This document shows, in pieces, positions 53,517 through 60,566 of a stretch of DNA of 64,000 nt. Position 1 is the stretch's first letter. Each line of letters begins with the position of its first letter. The stretch is from Tardiphaga robiniae (GTDB lineage: Bacteria; Pseudomonadota; Alphaproteobacteria; Rhizobiales; Xanthobacteraceae), in NCBI RefSeq assembly GCF_001618955.1, contig NZ_LVYV01000045.1:62001-126000 (forward strand). The letters run 5' to 3'. The translations under genes and the position numbers were made by a program. The notes below the pieces were generated by a model. The model was not told where the DNA came from, did not search any database, and worked only from the letters and a program-made list of their open reading frames with translations.

Positions 53517-53738
53517 CTATTGCGAAACGCCTCCACCGAAGCCGATGCTCCCGCCGATCCTGACGCAGGTCAACGTCCCCTCAACCTGCACGAAGCCGGC
53601 GCCGTATTGCGCACAGGGATCTGGTTTTCGCGGTGCTGGCTTCATGCTCTGCTTCGTTGCCGCCGGCTTCTTCGACGCCGCAGCGAAGGCCTGCAGCGGG
53701 ATGACAGCGATCAGCAGTCCAACAACGACAATTCTCAT
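53517..53738 (-). CDS. Small exported protein with a porin-like Cys motif
   Basis: 73 residues. Signal peptide (MRIVVVGLLIAVIPLQAFAA), then PDPCAQYGAGFVQVEGTLTC with VRIGGSI, which resembles the N-terminal disulfide loop of rhizobial porins (CxxYGxGF..PGTxTC.KIGG). It ends soon after, so it is not a porin but a short relative or remnant. GGGGAAGG precedes the ATG. Confidence 0.65.
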   Translation of the reverse strand: MRIVVVGLLIAVIPLQAFAAASKKPAATKQSMKPAPRKPDPCAQYGAGFVQVEGTLTCVRIGGSIGFGGGVSQ

Positions 53739-53774
53739 GACCTTCCCCCGCCGCTCTTACGCGACCGTATAGCT

Positions 53775-53799
53775 GGAACGAACGCCGCAGTGCGGTGTT
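53775..53799 (+). promoter_or_regulatory. EcfG-type promoter, eight bases before a start codon
   Basis: GGAAC (53775-53779), 16 bases, TGTT (53796-53799). The ATG at 53808 follows so closely that the transcript would be nearly leaderless. Confidence 0.5.
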
Positions 53800-53807
53800 T
53801 CCATGGC

Positions 53808-54020
53808 ATGGGATCGAGAGAAGAAGATAATGGCGTATTCCTGCTCATCGCGGTTGCGTTTGTCTGCGGAATGATCGCCTTCGTACCGTGGCTCCTCGAG
53901 CCGACACCCGCTGTTGCAAGCAAAAGCGGCCAGCGTGTCGCCTATGAGCGACCTGCGTCGCAAGAGCCCGTACGCGTGATCGTGCCCTTCACCCCGAACA
54001 CCACGCCAAGCCAGCGTTGA
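53808..54020 (+). CDS. Small single-helix membrane protein (70 aa)
   Basis: MGSREEDNGVFLLIAVAFVC starts a membrane helix that runs to VPWLLE; the rest is periplasmic or cytoplasmic with basic residues. No ribosome-binding site; the start lies just beyond the EcfG-type promoter. Confidence 0.55.
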   Translation: MGSREEDNGVFLLIAVAFVCGMIAFVPWLLEPTPAVASKSGQRVAYERPASQEPVRVIVPFTPNTTPSQR

Positions 54021-54032
54021 TGCTTTGCTTTT

Positions 54033-54218
54033 CTAGTTGGCAGCCACAGGCTGGCCGGCGGTGCGAGTGAGCTTGTCAGCTTTCAGCAGGACATGGTCCG
54101 TTGCCGGCTGCGGCCGCGCAAAGAAGCTCACAGCGACAAAGGCTGCGCAGAACAAAAATCCTACCAGCATCACTCGTCGATGCGTCGGCTTGTCGGCATT
54201 GTGAAACGAAGCGGACAT
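54033..54218 (-). CDS. Small single-helix membrane protein (61 aa)
   Basis: MSASFHNADKPTHRRVMLVG leads into the helix VGFLFCAAFVAVSFFA, with a soluble tail LKADKLTRTAGQPVAAN. AGGGAG before the ATG at 54218. Function unknown. Confidence 0.65.
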   Translation of the reverse strand: MSASFHNADKPTHRRVMLVGFLFCAAFVAVSFFARPQPATDHVLLKADKLTRTAGQPVAAN

Positions 54219-54426
54219 GGTCACTCCCTCGATGGGAAATGAATAGCTCACTCTTATTTCAGCGCAATCATACTCTGGTTTTAACCTAACCGATGAAGGT
54301 TACTTAGCTGAGCGGATTTTAACGAAGCCGTTGTGGACTGTTAATTTTCGGCGCTCCCGCGATCAAACTAAACTACAGAACCGCATCGTGAAACGACCCT
54401 ACCCGGTTCGCTACTTCCTCGGCGTG

Positions 54427-54663
54427 TTACTTCTTGTCGAGGTTGTCCTGCGAGATCGGCGGAGCGCACGTCTTCTTCGCATACTTCTCAGCGAGTTCGA
54501 ATATTTCGCGACGGCGCTCCGGCTCGTTAATGGTGAGGTAAGTCACAACCATCTTTAAGGCCTCCTCGTCCGAAGCCCTTCCAAACCGCCACACGAGTAA
54601 CACTCCCAAGTTGTACAGAAAGGTTTCGGAACCTTTTCCCTGTACGTTGAATTGAATGCTCAT
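54427..54663 (-). CDS. Small soluble protein of unknown function (78 aa)
   Basis: MSIQFNVQGKGSETFLYNLG to CAPPISQDNLDKK; helical, with RRREIFELAEKYAKKT. No ribosome-binding site precedes the ATG, but GGAAC-N16-CGTA ends only 15 bases upstream. Divergent from the PAS gene. Confidence 0.6.
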   Translation of the reverse strand: MSIQFNVQGKGSETFLYNLGVLLVWRFGRASDEEALKMVVTYLTINEPERRREIFELAEKYAKKTCAPPISQDNLDKK

Positions 54664-54678
54664 CAATATACGTAATAT

Positions 54679-54703
54679 TACGATCAGTTGGCCAATAAGT
54701 TCC
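54679..54703 (-). promoter_or_regulatory. Near-match EcfG-type promoter
   Basis: Minus strand GGAAC (54703-54699), 16 bases, CGTA (54682-54679); one base from CGTT. Confidence 0.35.
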
Positions 54704-54713
54704 GGGAGCGGTG

Positions 54714-55238
54714 ATGATTGTCGGGCGGCCCATCTCGGAGATCTGCAGGGAGCTCGCCATTTCGGCGCAGGCGAGCCATCAGACAGTCCTCGCACAGATC
54801 CTGCGGATGGCTTCGCTCGAAGCCGCCCAGAGCGGCGTGCGTTATCATGACGGCGACTCCAGCATCCAGGATCGATTGGTCGGCACCTGGGACTGGGACA
54901 TCGCCAATGACCGCGTCTATGCAGACAGCAAATTCGCCCGCCTGTTCGGCGTCAATGCGGATTTGGCCTCGCGGGGCACGCCGTTGCAAGACTGGCTGGA
55001 TGCCATTCATCCGGACGACATCGATGACGTCACCGCCGCTATCAATCGCTCACTGACGACCGGTCAGGTGTTCTCCCGCGAATATCGCGTCGTCTCTCAC
55101 GGCGACACGCATTGGGTCTATGCGCGCGGCAAGTGCACGCTCGATTCGTCGGGCAAGGCGGTTCGGTTTCCCGGCGCCATCGTAGACATTACGCGGGAGA
55201 AGATCGATGACCATCATTTCAGCATCGTCCCGACCTAG
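54714..55238 (+). CDS. Single PAS-domain sensor protein
   Basis: 174 residues. A short N-terminal helical segment (RPISEICRELAISAQASHQT), then one PAS_3 domain: TWDWDIANDRVYADSKFARL, LDAIHPDDIDDVTAAINRSL and VSHGDTHWVYARGKCTLDSS. No kinase, cyclase or DNA-binding output domain; it probably works as a sensing partner. GGGAG before the ATG at 54714; GTG 54711 is an alternative. Confidence 0.85.
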   Translation: MIVGRPISEICRELAISAQASHQTVLAQILRMASLEAAQSGVRYHDGDSSIQDRLVGTWDWDIANDRVYADSKFARLFGVNADLASRGTPLQDWLDAIHPDDIDDVTAAINRSLTTGQVFSREYRVVSHGDTHWVYARGKCTLDSSGKAVRFPGAIVDITREKIDDHHFSIVPT

Positions 55239-55317
55239 TCCCGTACGGTTCGAGATTACCCTTTACGGCAGCGTTGCCGATAAAATGCTGCGGTCACGGC
55301 TTAATACATCGTCACCG

Positions 55318-55342
55318 GGAACGTAGCCTTGCGCTGCCGGTT
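55318..55342 (+). promoter_or_regulatory. EcfG-like promoter, eight bases before a start codon
   Basis: GGAAC (55318-55322), 16 bases, GGTT (55339-55342); the ATG of the next gene is at 55351. Confidence 0.35.
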
Positions 55343-55350
55343 ATGCCCGC

Positions 55351-55569
55351 ATGGCAAGGAAATTTTTTAGCGTCGTCGTCGTTCGCTCCGTCGAGGAATC
55401 CGTGGAGATCGTCGTGGAGGCCAAGAGCGCCGATGACGCCCATGTGGCGGCCATTCGGCATTTGCAAAAAAGCGGTGACGAATATGCGTGGGAGAAGCCG
55501 CGCAAGGATTTGACCGTCTGGCACAAGCGGGAAATCGATACGCCCGCCATCGTGGATGTCAGCGCCTGA
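55351..55569 (+). CDS. Small soluble protein of unknown function (72 aa)
   Basis: MARKFFSVVVVRSVEESVEI and VEAKSADDAHVAAIRHLQKS form a beta-alpha pattern like a ferredoxin-type half-fold. No ribosome-binding site; a promoter-like sequence ends eight bases before the ATG. Confidence 0.6.
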   Translation: MARKFFSVVVVRSVEESVEIVVEAKSADDAHVAAIRHLQKSGDEYAWEKPRKDLTVWHKREIDTPAIVDVSA

Positions 55570-55707
55570 GGGCAACGCTCTTCACAATTCAGATGGTGCG
55601 CCCTCTTTCTCAAGACGACATCTGCCATTTGTCTTGTTTAGCTGCTATGGCAAACGCTGCTGCCCTAGAGGTTGCACGCTTGTGTCGATCCCATGGAGAC
55701 AATCCCA

Positions 55708-56157
55708 ATGCGCTACCTTCACACCATGCTGCGCGTCAGCAATCTGGATGCAGCCCTGAAATTCTATGCCAATGCGCTCGGGCTCAAGGAAGTCCGCCGG
55801 GTCGACAACGACAAGGCGAAATTCACTCTGGTGTTCTTGTGCGCCGCCGAAGACGAGGCGCTGCTCGCCAACACCAAGGGACGCGGCGCGCCGCTGGTCG
55901 AACTCACTTACAACTGGGACGAAGAGAAATATGGCGAGGATCGCTATTTCGGCCATCTCGCTTATGAGGTCGACGACATCTACGCGACCTGCGACCGGTT
56001 GATGAAGCTCGGCATCACCATCAATCGTCCGCCGCGCGATGGCCAGATGGCCTTCGTGCGTTCGCCCGATCTACATTCCATCGAGCTGCTGCAGAAGGGC
56101 GACGCGCTGCCGCCGCAAGAGCCGTGGTCGTCCATGCCCAACACCGGACATTGGTAA
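55708..56157 (+). CDS. gloA: Lactoylglutathione lyase (glyoxalase I)
   Basis: 149 residues, VOC fold, converting the hemithioacetal of methylglyoxal and glutathione to lactoylglutathione. Metal-binding residues: H5, E65 (LVELTYNW), H83 ([10 protein letters not shown]) and E126 (SIELLQ). [16 protein letters not shown] is family text. GGAGA is seven bases before the ATG at 55708; an ATG at 55693 is possible. Confidence 0.92.
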   Translation: MRYLHTMLRVSNLDAALKFYANALGLKEVRRVDNDKAKFTLVFLCAAEDEALLANTKGRGAPLVELTYNWDEEKYGEDRYFGHLAYEVDDIYATCDRLMKLGITINRPPRDGQMAFVRSPDLHSIELLQKGDALPPQEPWSSMPNTGHW

Positions 56158-56189
56158 CTCACAAAACGTATCGCTGCAGGTGCAGCGGT

Positions 56190-56214
56190 GGAACGCCATG
56201 AGCAGTGCCGCGTT
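56190..56214 (+). promoter_or_regulatory. EcfG-type promoter of the 26-residue gene, exact match
   Basis: GGAAC (56190-56194), 16 bases, CGTT (56211-56214), 36 bases before the ATG at 56250. Confidence 0.6.
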
Positions 56215-56249
56215 GTCAATGCGAAACTGATTTCATGGAGGCTGAGACG

Positions 56250-56330
56250 ATGGGACGTGGAATTCTACTCTGGCTGCTGGGTGTGCCGATTCCGGTGATC
56301 ATTCTGTTGTGGCTCTTCTTCGGTCGCTGA
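56250..56330 (+). CDS. Hydrophobic microprotein (26 aa)
   Basis: MGRGILLWLLGVPIPV then IILLWLFFGR: one membrane helix with a Pro kink and basic ends. GGAGG is seven bases before the ATG, an exact EcfG-type promoter is upstream, and a strong terminator follows 23 bases later, so the unit is a complete single-gene transcript. Peptides with this wording recur in Bradyrhizobium and relatives; no function known. Confidence 0.75.
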   Translation: MGRGILLWLLGVPIPVIILLWLFFGR

Positions 56331-56352
56331 CGCCTCCCAAGCTGAACCAATC

Positions 56353-56386
56353 AACAGGCCTCGCTCACGCGAGGCCTGTTTTGTTT
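56353..56386 (+). terminator. Intrinsic terminator after the microprotein gene
   Basis: AACAGGCCTCGC, TCAC, GCGAGGCCTGTT, TTGTTT; a perfect 12-pair stem and T-rich tail. Confidence 0.8.
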
Positions 56387-56487
56387 GCGGGCTCGCTCCT
56401 TTGTGAGAGGTCGGCGCGAGACCGGCCTTGCGATGGCGGCGCGTTGCTGGCTAAACCTGCGGCGCTTATTCGCCAGCGAGGTTCATC

Positions 56488-57135
56488 GTGCCACAGACTC
56501 CCACTCCGTCCCTGCAGATCTGGGGCCGCGCCAATTCGGTCAATGTGCAAAAGGTTCTGTGGTGCTGCCATGAGCTCGAGGTCGCCTATGATCGCATCGA
56601 TGCCGGCATGCAATTTGGCCGCAACGGCGAGGCCGACTATCTGGCGATGAATCCCAACGGCCGCGTGCCCACATTGGTGCAAGGCGATTTCGTTTTGTGG
56701 GAATCCAATTCCATCATGCGCTATATCGCCCTGGCCTATGGCGCTGCATCGACGCTCTATCCATCCGCCCCCAAGGTGCGCGCCGGGATGGAGCGCTGGC
56801 TCGATTGGACGCTGACGACATTGCAACCGGCCGAGCGCCCGTTGTTCTGGGGACTGGTGCGGACGCCCGTCGCCGACCGCGACATGGCCGCGCTGCAGAA
56901 AGCCGCGGACGCCAATGCAGCGCTGTGGGAAATGGTCGACCGGCAGCTCTCCCGTCAGACCTGGATAGAAGGTGACGATTTCAGCCTCGCCGATATCGCC
57001 ACCGGTTGCTACGCGCGGCGCTGGTTCGGCGTCGAGGGTGTCATCCGCCCTGCACTTCCGCATCTGCAACGCTGGTATCAGGCAATTTCGGCACGGCCGG
57101 GCTTCCAGACCTATGTCGCGCCGCCGCTCTCCTGA
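56488..57135 (+). CDS. Glutathione S-transferase family protein
   Basis: 215 residues from a GTG start with GAGG seven bases upstream. Thioredoxin-like N-domain (SLQIWGRANSVNVQKVLWCC, NPNGRVPTL with the cis-Pro, WESNSIMRYI) and helical C-domain (EGDDFSLADIATGCYARRWF). The N-terminal RANSVNVQK is typical of a bacterial class close to theta. Likely detoxification, in keeping with gloA nearby. Confidence 0.9.
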   Translation: MPQTPTPSLQIWGRANSVNVQKVLWCCHELEVAYDRIDAGMQFGRNGEADYLAMNPNGRVPTLVQGDFVLWESNSIMRYIALAYGAASTLYPSAPKVRAGMERWLDWTLTTLQPAERPLFWGLVRTPVADRDMAALQKAADANAALWEMVDRQLSRQTWIEGDDFSLADIATGCYARRWFGVEGVIRPALPHLQRWYQAISARPGFQTYVAPPLS

Positions 57136-57156
57136 GCGCAGGCGTTCGCTTGAACG

Positions 57157-57309
57157 TTAGTTCAACGAACGTTCGAGCAGCAGGATGCCCATGATCACCA
57201 CCAGCGTGATCGCGGCCACGACCAGGCGCATGGTCCAGTTCATGCCGCGGCCGATCCACCACAGCAGCGCGCAGCCCATCAATACGGGAATGACGATATC
57301 GGGGCGCAC
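57157..57309 (-). CDS. Small membrane protein with two helices (50 aa)
   Basis: GTG start reads VRPDIVIPVLMGCALLWWIG, then a short basic/aromatic turn and VVAAITLVVIMGILLL before ERSLN. Two hydrophobic helices. No strong ribosome-binding site, so support is moderate. Confidence 0.5.
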   Translation of the reverse strand: MRPDIVIPVLMGCALLWWIGRGMNWTMRLVVAAITLVVIMGILLLERSLN

Positions 57310-57321
57310 GATCGTGGGGCC

Positions 57322-57576
57322 CTACGCGATGAAGCGAACGCCCAGCGTCTTGCCGCGGCGCCAGACCACTTCACACATACGCCCGGTGCGTGCGTCGCGC
57401 GAGAAGGCCAGCTTCATCTTGTTGGGGACCGACGTGGGATCGTCGACGACGACTTTCGCGCCGGAAGTCGAGAGATCCAGCACATTGCATTGCCGGGCCG
57501 CGAATCCACCGTCCAGCGTGATCCATGCGGCCTGGTGTACGGACCGGCGTGTGTCGCGTTTTTTCGTCACTGCCAT
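57322..57576 (-). CDS. PilZ-domain protein
   Basis: 84 residues. RDTRR near residues 7-11 fits the RxxxR part and DLSTSGAKV the D/NxSxxG part of the cyclic-di-GMP site, followed by the PilZ beta-barrel (KLAFSRDARTGRMCEVVWRR). Likely a single-domain c-di-GMP effector. GGAG before the ATG. Confidence 0.85.
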   Translation of the reverse strand: MAVTKKRDTRRSVHQAAWITLDGGFAARQCNVLDLSTSGAKVVVDDPTSVPNKMKLAFSRDARTGRMCEVVWRRGKTLGVRFIA

Positions 57577-57903
57577 CGCATTACTCCACGCCCCCGGGAG
57601 AGAGCCTTAAGCCTGCATGCTTTAAGAACCGTTGAGAGGTGCAAGAGTTCGAAATGTCCTGTGCACAAGGTCCGTGCGCCGCGCATGGGGATCATCCACC
57701 TGATCCCTCACCGCCCACTTGCCGACCCGAACAAACGTCACTATACGTTCGGCCGCTGGCACCAAACTGATTTGCTTTCGGTCGGTGCCGCCCGCGATAG
57801 ATCAGCCCTAAAGCTTTGATGTTGCGGCGATTTTAGAAATAGCCGTGCAGAACCGCGGTATCCTTGGCCTGATTTCGGGCCGCTGGATCGGCCGGGGTTT
57901 TTT
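57577..57903. other. Intergenic region before tRNA-Glu
   Basis: About 330 bases without a supported gene. No confident tRNA promoter was identified. Confidence 0.4.
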
Positions 57904-57978
57904 GCTCCCTTCGTCTATCGGTTAGGACGCCACCCTTTCACGGTGGAGAGAGCGGTTCGATTCCGCTAGGGAGCGCCA
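57904..57978 (+). tRNA. tRNA-Glu (anticodon TTC)
   Basis: 75 bases with encoded CCA. Acceptor GCTCCCT pairs with AGGGAGC; the anticodon arm CCACC-CTTTCAC-GGTGG gives TTC (reads GAA). Confidence 0.96.
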
Positions 57979-58124
57979 TTCGCGCACTGCCCTGGGTCAG
58001 GCCACGTTATTGCCACCCGAGCCTTATTTTCGTTGAACTTGGCCGCGAACCTCCCGAAATTCACGCGTTCTGGATGGTTTTGTCGCGGATTGGAACGATC
58101 ACACGCCATAGGACTTCGAGCTTC

Positions 58125-58676
58125 ATGGTCGAAATCATGCCGAGCGCTTCCCAGCACAGTTACGCGTCCGAACCCAGTCACACCTGGCGCATTAGCCAGC
58201 AGCCGATCATGGTTGCGGCTGCGGCCCTGTTTCTGGTCGTGATCGGCATCGGCGGCATCTTCACGTGGCGCAGCTATAGCGGCGCAACGCCGGAGCCGGA
58301 GCGGCTCACCGCATCACGCCTGCAACAGGCCCGTGTGGCGCAAGCGTCCGAACAGCTGATCGAAAAGACGAAGGGCATCGAGGCCACGCAGCAGCAGTCG
58401 ATTGATCAGCTCCAGGTCGTGCAGGATCAGTTGCAGACCATGCAGCGTCTGATGACAGCGCAGCAGAACGAAGCGCGCAAGCTCAACGAACAGGTCGGCG
58501 CTCTCACCTCGACGCTCGACACTCTCCGGCAGTCCTTTGCCAGCACCTCGGCGACTGACGACAAGCCTGCCGCGCGTGAGCAACCGCGCCGCTCACGATC
58601 CCGCACAGCCGCCAGCAAGGGCCGCACGAAGATGAAGATTGTTGTGCAGCGCAAGCGCCCGGGCGCGCGCGGCTAA
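58125..58676 (+). CDS. Membrane-anchored coiled-coil protein
   Basis: 183 residues. One helix (VAAAALFLVVIGIGGIFTWR) at about residues 29-48 with a cytoplasmic N-terminus, then a Gln/Glu-rich coiled coil (QQQSIDQLQVVQDQLQTMQR) and a basic Arg/Lys/Ser tail. Function unknown; the layout is like a scaffold or envelope-tethering protein. Start at the ATG 58125. Confidence 0.7.
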   Translation: MVEIMPSASQHSYASEPSHTWRISQQPIMVAAAALFLVVIGIGGIFTWRSYSGATPEPERLTASRLQQARVAQASEQLIEKTKGIEATQQQSIDQLQVVQDQLQTMQRLMTAQQNEARKLNEQVGALTSTLDTLRQSFASTSATDDKPAAREQPRRSRSRTAASKGRTKMKIVVQRKRPGARG

Positions 58677-58811
58677 GGCCTCTCGGTCGATTGATCCCGT
58701 GCACATGCGAAGCGCTTGTGCTGTTGATATCACCGCGCCTAGTCTGTCTGGCCGAACGCAATCTGCACTGCTCAAGGTGCGAGATCATGCGATCCCGGCA
58801 GGGAGCGAGAC

Positions 58812-59048
58812 ATGAAGCATGACGGCGGCGATCACCTTCACGCGCACGACAGCGCGATGACCGAGAAATACGGCAGCACCACACTGGCAACACTCCGCAA
58901 GATCTACGGCAAGTTCTTCGCAGCCGGGCACCCCGACACGCTCACCCTCAGTGAAGTGCTGCCGAAGCTCAACGACACGTCGCTCAGTCAGCTCCGCCGC
59001 GATCACGACACCGGACATCTCAAGAAGAAGATCTCGAAGGCGGCGTGA
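58812..59048 (+). CDS. Small soluble protein of unknown function (78 aa)
   Basis: MKHDGGDHLHAHDSAMTEKY then STTLATLRKIYGKFFAAGHP; helical with a His-rich N-terminus and a Lys-rich end (HLKKKISKAA). AGGGAG before the ATG. Family not recognised. Confidence 0.65.
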   Translation: MKHDGGDHLHAHDSAMTEKYGSTTLATLRKIYGKFFAAGHPDTLTLSEVLPKLNDTSLSQLRRDHDTGHLKKKISKAA

Positions 59049-59069
59049 TGCGACGCGTTGGCGCTGTGG

Positions 59070-59663
59070 CTAGAACGCCTTGCGCAGCAACATCACGGTC
59101 AGAACGATCACGACGACTGGCGCTCCAAATGCCACCGGCAGCAGCCACGGACTGTCGGCGTCGATGAGTGTGCCGGGAATGACGCCGATCAAGGCATGAT
59201 CGACGATCCAGACCATTGCGGACACGATACTGGCGGTTTCGAACTTCAGACGCGGCATGCCGGCGATGCCCGCGACGCTGGTGACCAGCGCGCGCGCCGG
59301 CCCGATATGATAACCGACCATGATCGCTGCGATGCCGTAGCGCTCGAATAGCCCACGCACCCGCGCCACCAGTTGCTGACGCGATTGGAGCATCCGCATC
59401 TCCAGCAGCCTCGGCCCGTACCGTTTGCCGAGCTCATAGGACATGCTCATGCCGAGCACCGCGCCGCCGATGGCCCAGAGGACGAAAGTCCAGGACACCA
59501 CGCCGGCGCCGATCAGCACCCCCGTCGCCGTCACGATGGCCGCAGCCGGAACGACGAAACTGGAGCCGACCAGACATCCGAAGAAGGCGATGACGAAACC
59601 GAGCGGTCCAGCCAAATCGGCTTGCGCCGCGATCAGCGCCGAGATTTTCTGAATAATGTCCAT
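59070..59663 (-). CDS. DedA/SNARE-associated family membrane protein
   Basis: 197 residues with about five helices. VSWTFVLWAIGGAVLGMSMS, RYGIAAIMVGYHIGPARALV and TSVAGIAGMPRLKF are DedA signatures. Family members flip undecaprenyl phosphate or phospholipids and support membrane potential. Stand-alone minus-strand gene. Confidence 0.88.
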   Translation of the reverse strand: MDIIQKISALIAAQADLAGPLGFVIAFFGCLVGSSFVVPAAAIVTATGVLIGAGVVSWTFVLWAIGGAVLGMSMSYELGKRYGPRLLEMRMLQSRQQLVARVRGLFERYGIAAIMVGYHIGPARALVTSVAGIAGMPRLKFETASIVSAMVWIVDHALIGVIPGTLIDADSPWLLPVAFGAPVVVIVLTVMLLRKAF

Positions 59664-59855
59664 CAGGGTGGGATTCCGACCGGCACGCTGTGTTCAGGCT
59701 GTGTTTCGTCCATCACCAGCAATGAAACAAAACCGCGGTCGAAGAAACCGTTTCCTCGCCTCCGCGCAAACCGCCTGAAGCGAACGCCCTCTATCCCATC
59801 GCTCCAACGACGCGCCGATCGGCGCACGGATGGACACAAGATCGAGGGACACACG

Positions 59856-60146
59856 ATGACATTCACCACCGCGAAGCTCGCCGCCGCCACCGTTCTTGCA
59901 TTCGGCATGCTGACCACCGTCTGCCACGCCTACAGCGCCGAACAGGAACAGCTTTGCACGGGCGATGCGATGCGACTGTGCAGTTCGGAAATCCCGGATG
60001 TCGATCGCGTCACGGCTTGCATGATCCGCAACAAGTCTCAGCTAAGCGATGGCTGCAAGTCGGTCTTTGCGCCTGCCTCGGCCTATCAGCCGGCATCGCT
60101 ACGGACCACGAAGCCGGTCAATCTGGTGCCGGCCCGGATTCGCTGA
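59856..60146 (+). CDS. Small exported Cys-rich repeat protein
   Basis: 96 residues. Signal peptide (MTFTTAKLAAATVLAFGMLT to CHA), then LCTGDAMRLCSSEIPDVDRV and TACMIRNKSQLSDGCKSVF, a cysteine-rich (GLG1-like) repeat with CxxDxxxLC and CM(x)RNKxxLSxGC spacing. Likely disulfide-bonded in the periplasm; function unknown. Confidence 0.75.
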   Translation: MTFTTAKLAAATVLAFGMLTTVCHAYSAEQEQLCTGDAMRLCSSEIPDVDRVTACMIRNKSQLSDGCKSVFAPASAYQPASLRTTKPVNLVPARIR

Positions 60147-60149
60147 CGC

Positions 60150-60416
60150 CTAGCGCCGACGCGCGACCGCGACGCCGAGCAGAAAAGCAACCAGCAGCGA
60201 CCCCAGCGGCGCTTCCCGCGCAACATTGGCCAGGATGCTCAACGGCATCCCTGGCTTCTTGCCTGACTCGATGGCACCGCCGATACGGTGCGCGGTCTCG
60301 GTCACCGCCTCTTTCACATCCGTGATCGTTTCGGTGATTGTCGACCTGGCCTCAGGCACGGGTTCGACGCCTTCGTAGATGTAGGGCGGTGTCTTTGCGT
60401 CGTCGGCCATGGTCAT
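60150..60416 (-). CDS. Small membrane-anchored protein of unknown function (88 aa)
   Basis: MTMADDAKTPPYIYEGVEPV then a helical region (TETITDVKEAVTETAHRIGG) and a C-terminal membrane helix (LGSLLVAFLLGVAVARRR), a DUF883-like arrangement. Two start choices (60416, 60410). Confidence 0.65.
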   Translation of the reverse strand: MTMADDAKTPPYIYEGVEPVPEARSTITETITDVKEAVTETAHRIGGAIESGKKPGMPLSILANVAREAPLGSLLVAFLLGVAVARRR

Positions 60417-60566
60417 TTCCCGTGCGGCATGAGCTGTGTCAGCCCAATCGACCGAACACTGATTGGTTCCGGCCCTGGCCCTGGCCCGCCAGCTTCTCTT
60501 TTGTCGCAGGCGGCTCCCCCAAGAGTCACTCTTTCCGGTCTGCTCGCCCGTCTATAATTAAGTTCC

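Noticed and set aside
58085-58110. EcfG-type promoter before the coiled-coil protein
   Set aside because: GGAAC is followed at 16 bases by ACTT; mismatch in the -10 box.
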